Assembly (NCBI GenBank): GCA_022036555.1
Contig: CM039137.1
Span: 26,281,862-26,345,861 of the forward strand
Reading direction: 5' to 3'
Source of the DNA: Microstegium vimineum
Lineage: Eukaryota > Streptophyta > Magnoliopsida > Poales > Poaceae
DNA length: 64,000 bases
In this document: in pieces, positions 1 to 8,381 of the stretch
Layout of the letters: each line of letters opens with the position of its first letter
How positions within the stretch are numbered: the stretch's first letter is position 1
Translations under genes and position numbers: made by a program
Notes under the pieces: model-generated
Seen by the model: the letters and a program-made list of their open reading frames with translations, nothing else
Databases searched by the model: none
What the model was told of the DNA's origin: nothing

Positions 1-1190
1 GGTGGACTTGCGAGTGTCTGGACAACCAGCCCAATCAGCATCGGTGTAAACGACAAGATCCGTAGAGGAAGATGGTCGCAGCAGTAGACCAAGGTGAAGT
101 GTGCCTCGGATATACCGGAGAATCCGCTTCAGGGCAGCAAGATGAGGCTCTCGAGGGGCGTGCATATGAAGGCACACTTGCTGAACGGCGTACGCAATGT
201 CCGGGCGGGTGAATGCCAGATACTGTAGGGCGCCAGCAAGACTGCGAAAGTCTGTGGCATCAGACACTTGGGCCCCGTCAGCTGCAGCAATCTTTGGATT
301 GGTGTCAACTGGAGTAGAGCAAGGCTTGCATTCTGCCATACCAGCGCGATCCAGAATATCCAACATGTACTGTCGCTGGGAGAGGAGTAAACCAGCACTG
401 CTTCGCTGAACCTGCATACCGAGGAAGTGATGCAATTCTCCCAGATCTTTCATGGCAAACTCTCGCTGCAGGGCTGAGATGATCCGCCGAAGAAGATCAG
501 AAGAGGAAGCTGTGAGGACAATGTCATCCACATAGAGCAACAAGTAAGCTGTGTCGGAGCCGCGATGGTAAATGAAGAGTGATGTATCTGACTTAGCTTC
601 AACAAAACTGATGGACAGAAGGTAGGTAGCCATTCGACTGTACCAAGCACGTGGGGCCTGCTTGAGGCCGTAGAGGGACTTCTTGAGCAGACAGACATAC
701 GCAGGACGAGTAGGATCCTCAAACCCGGAGGGCTGCTGGCAATACACTGTCTCATTCAGAGTCCCATGGAGAAAGGCATTCTTAACGTCGAGCTGGTGGA
801 TGGGCCAGTTGCGTGAAAGAGCCAGCGAGAGCACTGTGCAGACAGTAGCAGGCTTCACCACCGGACTGAAAGTCTCATCAAAATCCACACCAGGACGTTG
901 AGTGAAACCACGGAGTACCCAGCGGGCCTTGTACCTCTCAAGGGAACCATCAGACTTGAACTTATGCCGGAAGATCCACTTGCCAGTGACAACATTGGCC
1001 CGAGGGGGGCGAGGTACGAGAGCCCAGGTGTCATTCTGCAGAAGGGCACGATGTTCTTCTTCCATAGCCGCTTGCCAATTGGGGTCGGCAAGAGCACTGC
1101 GGAAAGTCTTCGGCACTGGAGAGAGCGAGACGGTGTGATAAGTGGCCGGCATCCGAAAACCACTCTTCGCCCGCGAGCCCATAGCATGCT
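1..1190 (-). pseudogene. Copia reverse transcriptase and start of RNase H (partial, in another frame from integrase)
   Basis: The minus strand is open from about 1190 to the window edge. The catalytic YVDD motif of copia RT is encoded at about 519-537. Conserved copia blocks surround it: the KNAFLHG-type segment near 780, LKKSLYGLKQAPRAW near 660-690, and FTRPDIAYAV near 195-215. The TDADWAGC block that opens RNase H is at 20-45. RT copies the element RNA to cDNA in cytoplasmic particles. The frame differs from that of the upstream protease/integrase ORF, which stops at 1197. An indel in the proline-rich linker (about 1300-1700) is the likely cause, so the polyprotein is broken. The C-terminus lies outside the window. 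Confidence 0.8.
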
Positions 1191-1196
1191 GGTTGC

Positions 1197-3539
1197 TCAC
1201 GGGGCGAACAGGAACGGCACCCTTAGGCAAGGCAGCAGTAGTACTTGGCGATGCGGGCACAGGTGGAGGTCGAGGCTGGCGGCTGTATGGTGCTCGAAGA
1301 GGCGCTCGGGGCGAAGAGGCGGAAATCCGGGCGGAGGCCCGTGGGGCGCCTGTGGTGGCGCTAAACCCGTCGACGACGTAGGTGACGACGCGCCAACCCG
1401 AAGGGCTGGCGGGACGTAGAGAGGCCCCGTCGCGGATGCCGCGCGTGGCGCGGAAGGAGGCCCCGGTGACCGGAGCGCCGGTGGGATGTAGAGCGTCGGC
1501 ACCGGGAAGTCATCAGCAGCCTCGGGCGCCCCAGGCACAGTCACAGAGTGACCGGCAGGGGCGCTGGTGTCGCCAGAAGGTGCCCCAGGGTCGGCCACAC
1601 GAGGACCGGCAGGGACAGCAGGAGCGTCGGAGGTGCTGGGAGACGTGCCTGCAGGAAACAAAGTGGGCGAGGGTCCAATAGGAGCTGGCACCACATCATC
1701 AGTAAAATCAAGAAACTCGAGGTCGGCCGGGGTGCTAGGACCATGACGTTCAGCAAAGGGAAAGGCCGTTTCATCAAAGATGACGTGCCTGGAAATGATA
1801 ACTCTATTGCTGGAAAGGTCAAGGCAGCGGTATCCTTTATGGTGGGAGGAGTAGCCTAAAAAAACACAGAGAGCAGACCTGGGAGCGAGTTTGTGACGTG
1901 TGGTGGCAGATATGTTTGGATAACATTTGCAACCAAAAACCCGAAGATGATCATACGTAGGCAGCTTTGCAAATAATGCAAAGTGGGGTGTAGAGAGCTG
2001 GAGAGTTTTGGTAGGCAATATGTTAAGGAGGACAGTAGCTGTGGAGAGGGCCTCCACCCAATAGGAGGGAGGCATAGATGCCTGAAAGAGCAGTGAGCGA
2101 ATGACATTATTGATGGTGCGAATAATGCGTTCAGCTTTACCGTTCTGAGACGAGGTGTAGGGGCAGGACATGCGAAGATGGATGCCCTGAGCGAGGAAGA
2201 AGTGGCGAGTACTCGAGTTGTCGAACTCTTTCCCATTGTCGCACTGGACCGACTTGACACGTGTGTCAAATTGAGTGGAGACATGGGCGATGAACTGAGC
2301 CAGCGTGCTGAAAGTGTCAGATTTGAGGCGCAAAGGAAATGTCCACAAGTAATGAGTGCAGTCGTCCAGTATAACCAAGTAATATTTATAACCAGAGACA
2401 CTGACAACCGGGGAGGTCCACAGATCACAGTGAATGAGATCAAACTTGCTAGACGCACGAGAGGTGGACGGATAAAAGGGCAAACGAATATGACGCCCTA
2501 ACTGACAAGCATGACACAAATCTAAACAATCACGAATATGGCACGAAGTGCTGGACGCAAGTTTGGACAACGCCTCATGACCAGGGTGGCCAAGTCGCCG
2601 GTGCCACAGCGGGGAAGAAGCCTGAGCGACAAGGGAGTGAGCTGGAGGTAGGCGCAGAGGGTACAGCGGCCCGGAGCTATTGCACCTGACGATCTCGGTC
2701 CGGGAGGGAAGAGCTTTTACAGAACAACCAGCAGGGTCAAACTCCACAGAACAATTATTGTCGATAGTAAATTGGCGGACAGAGATGAGATTCTTAATAA
2801 GTTGTGGTGACACAAGAACATTATTAAGACGCAAAGAAGGAGACAACTCTGTAAAACCAATAGCAGTGACAGGCATGACGGAACCATTACCTACGACAAT
2901 AGATGAAGGAGTAGGATACCGCGAAGGAAGAATATGTGAAAGAGAGGAGGACTGGGATGTCATGTGGGAGGTAGCACCTGAGTCGAAATACCAGTCGCCG
3001 GACGAAGGTGGAGTCAGGGACATGGTGCTGAAGGCGGAGGCAAGCGTCGTCGGATCCCAGGAGGGAAGGCCAGCCACGAGGTTGTAGTACCCGGGGGCAA
3101 CCCAGTGTGCAGCACCGTCAGGGGCAGCAGCCTGGCTGTAGGTGACGAAGGCCTGCTGCTGCTGCTGCTGTGCGAGGAGCGCCTGCTGTTGCTGCGCCTG
3201 GAGGTGAGGGGGCACCGGGATCGGTGCTAACGGAGGGTGGGGGCCTCCTGGCCACATCTGGATCGAGCCCATCCAGGGGTTGTAGTAGCTGGGCCAGGAG
3301 CGACCACCACCGGGGGCAGGCTGCTGCTGTTGCTGCGCGCTGGTGGACTGCTGCAGCAGAGCCACGGCTTCATGATGAAGCATGGCGGCATGGAGATCGA
3401 CGGCGGGTGTAGGGGCACTGCCAGGGGGGGACCAGAGGGCCCCGTGGGTGGGCTGGCGGCTGCAGCGGCAGCGCGGGCCTGAGCCGTGCGAGCCAGTGCG
3501 GCCAGCGGAAGGAACGCGCGGCAAGGGGAGCCGACGCAC
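1197..3539 (-). CDS. Copia polyprotein part: gag remnant, protease, integrase
   Basis: The 780-residue ORF begins with a Q/P-rich segment (about 50-140) typical of the tail of grass copia Gag. The aspartic protease active site DSGATSHM follows at 186-193. The GAG-pre-integrase zinc finger comes next (HRRLGH near 313, C342 and C345), then the integrase core with D372, D434 and E470, a DD35E arrangement. The C-terminal third is the low-complexity linker to RT. Gag proper and its CCHC knuckle are absent, and the first Met lies only about 40 bases from the PBS, so about 1 kb of gag was probably deleted. The stop at 1197 comes before RT and follows a frameshift. Judged not functional on its own. 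Confidence 0.85.
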   Translation of the reverse strand: MRRLPLPRVPSAGRTGSHGSGPRCRCSRQPTHGALWSPPGSAPTPAVDLHAAMLHHEAVALLQQSTSAQQQQQPAPGGGRSWPSYYNPWMGSIQMWPGGPHPPLAPIPVPPHLQAQQQQALLAQQQQQQAFVTYSQAAAPDGAAHWVAPGYYNLVAGLPSWDPTTLASAFSTMSLTPPSSGDWYFDSGATSHMTSQSSSLSHILPSRYPTPSSIVVGNGSVMPVTAIGFTELSPSLRLNNVLVSPQLIKNLISVRQFTIDNNCSVEFDPAGCSVKALPSRTEIVRCNSSGPLYPLRLPPAHSLVAQASSPLWHRRLGHPGHEALSKLASSTSCHIRDCLDLCHACQLGRHIRLPFYPSTSRASSKFDLIHCDLWTSPVVSVSGYKYYLVILDDCTHYLWTFPLRLKSDTFSTLAQFIAHVSTQFDTRVKSVQCDNGKEFDNSSTRHFFLAQGIHLRMSCPYTSSQNGKAERIIRTINNVIRSLLFQASMPPSYWVEALSTATVLLNILPTKTLQLSTPHFALFAKLPTYDHLRVFGCKCYPNISATTRHKLAPRSALCVFLGYSSHHKGYRCLDLSSNRVIISRHVIFDETAFPFAERHGPSTPADLEFLDFTDDVVPAPIGPSPTLFPAGTSPSTSDAPAVPAGPRVADPGAPSGDTSAPAGHSVTVPGAPEAADDFPVPTLYIPPALRSPGPPSAPRAASATGPLYVPPALRVGASSPTSSTGLAPPQAPHGPPPGFPPLRPERLFEHHTAASLDLHLCPHRQVLLLPCLRVPFLFAP

Positions 3540-3580
3540 GGGTTAGGGCAGCGGAAGAGAGAGAAAAAAAAAATTGACCT

Positions 3581-3594
3581 AGGCTCTGATTACC
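3581..3594 (-). other. Primer binding site (initiator Met tRNA type)
   Basis: The minus strand reads TGGTAATCAGAGCC directly after the LTR end CTTTCCTTCA. The usual copia PBS, complementary to the 3' end of initiator tRNA-Met, is TGGTATCAGAGC. This copy has one extra A, which would weaken priming. Confidence 0.75.
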
Positions 3595-3595
3595 A

Positions 3596-3827
3596 TGAAG
3601 GAAAGTATAATCAGGAATAGATTGGATTGATTGATATGAGGCAAGGTACAATTACATATATATACAGGCAAGGATCCAGAATCCTATAAGGATCAAGAGT
3701 CCAGAGTCCTATAAGGATCAGGAGTCCTTGCCGTATCCGTATCTATCTAGCCTGCCATATCTATCTAACCCAAACAGTCCTGCGCCGATTAGGGTCCTGA
3801 CCAGCCCAAAGGGCGCCTATTCTAACA
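3596..3827 (-). repeat. Copia 5' LTR, 232 bp
   Basis: On the minus strand it starts TGTTAGAATAGGCGCC and ends CTTTCCTTCA next to the PBS, with the standard TG...CA termini. A TATATATATG stretch at about 3652-3664 is a likely promoter element. The inner part holds two copies of a short motif around TCCTATAAGGATCA (3683-3722). Confidence 0.8.
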
Positions 3828-3852
3828 CTATGCTCGTACCAGCATGCCACAA

Positions 3853-4623
3853 CTACACGGCATGATCAAAGTGTTCCTCCATACTAACACAGGTGGCTAT
3901 GAAATGGTGCATCGCAAAACCACAATTCATAAACAAAGAGTTGAAACGATCAGGCAAGTCAAGGAGAACTTGGGCGCACTTGGCTGGAGACTGAGCATGA
4001 GACATATGCACATTGGCATGAAGAGAAACAAACTTTCCAATTTTTTTTCTATGGATTGCAAATCACATAACACATGCCACATTCTTCAGAAGAATAAAAT
4101 ATTTTTCAAATTTTTTCTATGGAATCCAGAATACACAGAGAAATATAACACATTCTTACAACAACAACAACAAACACACGAATTACAGATCCTCTGATCA
4201 TAATCTGATGGTCAGAGCAGCACATATATAACAAATCTGACATATGCACTATATGACAGAAAAATAAGCCAATTTGACATCACTTATTGACACATAAATA
4301 ACCCATTCACATTTTATACAATTGAAAAACCGAAAGCAATTGAATAGAGGTTCTGGTTTCCCCAAATTACATCTTTGAATACAGTAAATTACACTAAAGG
4401 AATCAGTGTAATTATAAGAACAGCAGATAGTAATCCTAACCATTTCAGATATGCTAAACAATGCATAGATAGGAACTTACTCTTCATCATGAGTACGAGC
4501 ATGACATCCCTCGGTGGAATTCACAGAATGTCTGTAACCAGAAAGTCCACTCAGGTGGTAGATCCCTTGAAACAATTCATTCAATAGTGTCAATGGCGCC
4601 CCCAGGTAAATTAAATGACAACA
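3853..4623 (-). other. Possible last two exons of an unrecognised minus-strand gene
   Basis: Two open minus-strand blocks fit together as exons. Block 1 (4623-4481, 47 codons plus 2 nt) follows a TTTCATAG acceptor and ends at a strong GTAAGT donor. Block 2 (4048-3853, 65 codons) follows an ATCCATAG acceptor, enters in the matching phase and ends at TAG 3855-3853. The translation contains HLIYLGAPLTLLNELFQG in block 1 and AKCAQVLLDLPDRFNSLFM in block 2. It is not low complexity, but I do not recognise a family. No upstream exons were found. The copia element sits 26 bases beyond the stop. Chance open frames remain quite possible. Confidence 0.22.
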
Positions 4624-5627
4624 CTATGAAATTGCAGATCAAATCAATTCAGGTAGCAGAATAGAGGCACTCAGATTATTCGGGAACATTTCATGTACTC
4701 CTAAAAACAATAGAACTAGGAGCTGCATAGAGATGAGGCAAAATCCATACAGAAGTGATATGTACTGAGCAAGACAAATAATCTGAAACAGCCAACTACG
4801 CTAAGCTCAGTACCGAAATACAAATACTGACAAATATGCAAAAGCACATTACATAGACTCCAAAAGTTATAGTGAAACGATACTAAAAAGTCTAAAATTA
4901 CACTTGTGTGTGAAAAATTTACGTTGCATTGGATGCAAAACTAGTACTACTACCATATAACTGTCAACATATCCTCATGAGCATATAGTAAAGAAAGATG
5001 TATATTGCTCTCAATTTCCTAGCAGTGATAAAAACATATACGGGAAAAGAAGATATACAAAAAAAAAACACCAGCAACAGCCAGGTTACCAGTGGCTACC
5101 ATTTTTCAATACAGAAATATCACCGGGAGAATCTAAAGCCTGTCAGGCCAATATTTCCCCCTAAAGGCTTGGTTAACGACAGTAACTAGCAGGCTATCCC
5201 TGCAGGATGCTAGTGAGGGCCTGAGGGGACTCTTGGTACTCTCACCACACTTTTCAGAACTTTAACAAATGGATTTCAGAAAACATAGTGGGCTACAGAA
5301 TCTACAAATTAATTACTATGGATTTCAGAGAACAGATAACTGGGGAGTATAGTCCATATAAAAAAAATAGGCATATGACATAATTTACATTAGACAAAAT
5401 GATATAGCAAATTACATTTTATGGATTACAGATAATATACAACTAAAGCAGGCATACTTATATCATACAGTATATCAGAGATATCAGTAACTATGGATAA
5501 AAACCTTACACGTCATTATCAGTAGCATGTAAAAAAATAAATAGCAGTCAATCTGTTGACGACGCTTGATAGCTTAGAAAAAATTACAGTTGGCGCTTAA
5601 TGCCTTGTGCCTTGAAGGTTCAAACCT
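4624..5627. other. AT-rich non-coding stretch
   Basis: No open frame, RNA gene or clear repeat terminus is visible. It contains A-runs and short direct repeats such as GGATTTCAGA near 5270 and 5320. It could be intron or UTR of a gene extending from either side. Confidence 0.4.
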
Positions 5628-5994
5628 ATGAATAGAAATGAAATCGACATGAATCAGATCACCAGGCAACAGCAGAAAACGAAGCAACACGGCCCAGCGG
5701 GGAAGAAACCACTCCGCCACCCGAGCCAGCGAGCTCTCCTCTCCCACCCCCAACCACAACCAAATCCAACCCAACCCAACCCAGGAAGCGAATCCACCAC
5801 CAGCACGGGGGGAGCGAGTGCGAAATCGGCTCGCTGCGCTCTGCTCTCGCTCTCCCGGCTGCAGGTCGTCCGCCTAATTTGCTTACCGGAGCAAATCGGC
5901 CTCCCTATCCCCACCCCACCGGCTGCCAACCGCGGCGGCCGCGCGCACCAGTCAGCACAACCAAACGCCCACGCCACCAAAGCCGGCGGAGACA

Positions 5995-6252
5995 ATGGCA
6001 CCACCGCGCCGCGCGTACCCGTGCGCGCGCAGCTACTTCCTCCTCCTGCTCGCGCTGCTCTACTGCCGCCTTGTGCGCCGAGCGGCCGCGCAGTCGCAGC
6101 CGGCGGACGACGCGAAGCTGCTGTTCCGAATCAAGAGCGCGTGGGGCGACCCGCCCGTGCTCGCGGGATGGGACGGTTGGAGGAGACAGGGGAGGGAGGG
6201 AGGGAGGGAGGGAGGGAGGGAGAAGAGTAGGCGTCCGCCTGCGGGGACGTAG
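5995..6252 (+). pseudogene. 5' fragment of an LRR receptor-like kinase gene
   Basis: The ORF starts at ATG 5995 after a GC/CT-rich leader (about 5780-5994) that looks like a genuine 5' UTR. It encodes an N-terminal signal peptide (hydrophobic core YFLLLLALLYCRLV). A segment typical of the LRRNT_2 domain follows, including ADDAKLLFRIKSAWGDPPVL and then AGW. In intact HSL1/CLAVATA1-like kinases this is followed by an Asn-rich stretch, a WxGV/YxC block and the LRRs. Here the similarity ends after AGWD at about 6172. The sequence then becomes a GGGA repeat and unrelated G-rich DNA, with a stop at 6252. No LRR, membrane segment or kinase follows within 2 kb. I read it as a broken or transposed 5' exon. 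Confidence 0.6.
6190..6222. repeat. (GGGA)n microsatellite
   Basis: About eight consecutive GGGA units lie at the point where the LRR-kinase fragment loses similarity to its family, so they may mark the breakpoint. Confidence 0.85.
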
Positions 6253-7549
6253 GTACCAGAAGCAACGTACCTCGCCAAACCCCAGAAACCGCCGGTCGCC
6301 GGGGAAACAACAGCTCCGAGCCTCCGACAGCAAGAAGAGAGGGAGCCCCAGAAACCGCCTCGCCGGGGAAACAACTGCCCCGACAGGAAGAAGAGAGGAA
6401 ACGATGAAAGGAAATGGGAAACAACAGCTCCGGCAGAAATCGGGCGCGACTCCCAAAAGTCCGAAAACGGATCGTCGACATGTGGGCCCCATGAGGCAGA
6501 GAAACGTACTCTCTCGGTCTCTAGATTTCAGCATAACTCAAATTTTTTAAAATTTAACTAAATTTATAAAAAAAATATTAAAAGTTATAATATTAAACTA
6601 GTATTAAGATTTATTATAGGCATATTTTCACATAGTACTCATTTTAAGTCATAGATGTTATATTCTTTATAAAGTTAGTCAAAGTTAAAAAAAAATGACT
6701 GACATGAATTATATGAATAGATTCTTTCAAGGCAGATGGAGTACTATGGTTGTGAAATGCAACATATTGTTATTATAAGAAGAAGAAAAGATTTATGATG
6801 TATTAGAATATTTAGAACCCATGTTTGTGGTAACAAGTGTGATAGGAACTAAAAAATAATAATTACATGGCACAAATTTACAGGAGTCACCAGATAGAGC
6901 ACCATCATCTTGCTAGTTTAGCTTAGCAACATGAGCATCCTTTCTTGTGTGACTTGACTTTGTAGTTCACCTTGTGCAACGCATACATAAAGGCATACAA
7001 CTCCCACCTATAATGTTCGTCTCCAAATGTATAGCAAAAAGAGCATTAGAAGTTTATTTGGTTCAGACCTTAGCTTAAACTCGCTCTTCTATTATCCAAT
7101 TAGAAGATGCTTGCTTGTCTGAATGAATCAATTCATAGAATCCAATTAGAAGAGCAAGCCATCATAAGCTCTTCTATTGTTCTTGCTTGATTGCTGATGG
7201 AAAATCAACTAAAAAATGTCATGTTGCCCTCTTCATTTAGTGGATTGACATTTTAGCATTTGTCTTTTCTTTTTTTGCGTCCAACGAGGAGGGATGAGGG
7301 GAAGAAGACTGCGAGTGTCAAAATAAATGTTTATTACTTTCCCATCTGAATGGAAGTTGTAGACTTAACAGTTACGGATGCTTGTATTATTTTATTTTAT
7401 TTTATTTTAGTAAGATTTATGACAAAAATTAGTACCATTAGATATACATAAAATATATTTAGTTTCATTAGTATTTATGCTAATGTTTATAAAGTCAGTC
7501 ACACAAAAAGCTTGACTCAAAATAACTCTATAAATTAACCAGGAAATAA
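6253..7549. other. Intergenic DNA without a recognised gene
   Basis: A GC-rich part (6253-6520) carries a diverged tandem pair around CCCAGAAACCGCC (about 6283-6320 and 6346-6384). From about 6505 (ACTCTCTCGGTCTCTAGATT) the DNA is AT-rich and resembles degraded MITE sequence. No open frame looks coding. Confidence 0.4.
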
Positions 7550-7699
7550 CTCGTACATTAACCACTTCTCAATAGGATGGCAATTACACCCGTGGGTCAT
7601 TTCTCAGGCAAACATGGGTTACACACATGAAGGTGGGTTTTTATTTCACCCACTCGTACATTAACCACTTCTCAATAGGATGGCAATTACACCCGTGGG
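7550..7699. repeat. Direct duplication, 47 bp, unit spacing 103 bp
   Basis: The block from CTCGTACATTAACCACTTC to ACACCCGTGGG occurs at 7550-7596 and again, essentially unchanged, at 7653-7699. Confidence 0.8.
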
Positions 7700-8165
7700 G
7701 AAAGGAACCCGCGAGCGTCGCACACCTACACGTGCGGTCGGATGCGTGTGTCATATTTCACCCACAGGTGATCCGCAAGACCTAAATATTTGTTTTCTAT
7801 TTTCCTCTCTCTAATTAGAGATATAGAACTAATGTTTGATGCAAACTTATGTAAAGCTTATGTTGACTTTTATAGACTATATTGTCTACATAGTATGCAC
7901 TAGACTAGATTTAAGTTATGTGAACATCTAATTCATTGATGGAAAATTGATAATCGTGTGTTCTTTTCTATCAATCTTTGTTTTTTTTTGTTACATATTG
8001 TATTTTTATTAGCACACCCGGTGACTCAAAACCCGTGGGTGTGGGTGAGGGTGTGATATTGCACCCGCGGCTCTCATTGAGGCCGGCCGTGGTCAAATAT
8101 CACGAGTGTCATTGAGGGTGGGTTTTTATTTCACCCGCAGCTTACCTGACCCGTTGCCATCCCCA
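7573..8165. mobile_element. Possible non-autonomous DNA transposon (hAT-like)
   Basis: The left part reads AGGATGGCAATTACACCCG and the right end reads ACCCGTTGCCATCCCC, giving a short imperfect inverted repeat around GGATGGCAA. The interior holds repeated CACCCG/CGGGTG blocks. No transposase frame is present and no target duplication could be fixed. Weak call. Confidence 0.35.
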
Positions 8166-8381
8166 CTTTTCACGAATCACAGTGACAGATACTACCTAAC
8201 TGTAAGAGTAACAACAGGATACAAGTATGCCACACAAGCCTCTTGTACAATCATTTTGAGGTGTACAGATGGCAAACGCAAATCTCATACATCAGCTACA
8301 AGTTTGCTAGCAAAGTATACAAGTTACGTCGGTTCTACTGGAACGTCAAATTGGAAATGTTCTGGCACTCATCGCAAGAAT

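Larger units (their letters stand above)
1..3827 (-). mobile_element. Ty1/copia LTR retrotransposon, partial (5' LTR to start of RNase H)
   Basis: Reading the minus strand gives, in order: an LTR (3827-3596), a primer binding site next to it, a protease/integrase ORF, and a reverse transcriptase that runs off the window at position 1. This PR-INT-RT-RNase H order is that of Ty1/copia. The 3' LTR must lie to the left of the window. Two breaks are visible. There is no gag or CCHC zinc knuckle between the PBS and the protease, and the integrase and RT segments lie in different frames. The element could therefore move only with help from other copies. The five bases outside the LTR (CTATG at 3828-3832) are the expected target duplication, but its partner lies outside the window. 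Confidence 0.85.

Noticed and set aside
5905..6534. Long minus-strand frames over the LRR-kinase fragment
   Set aside because: They read the GGGA and CCG-rich DNA backwards (poly-Leu/Pro/Ser), the usual shadow of GC-rich sequence.
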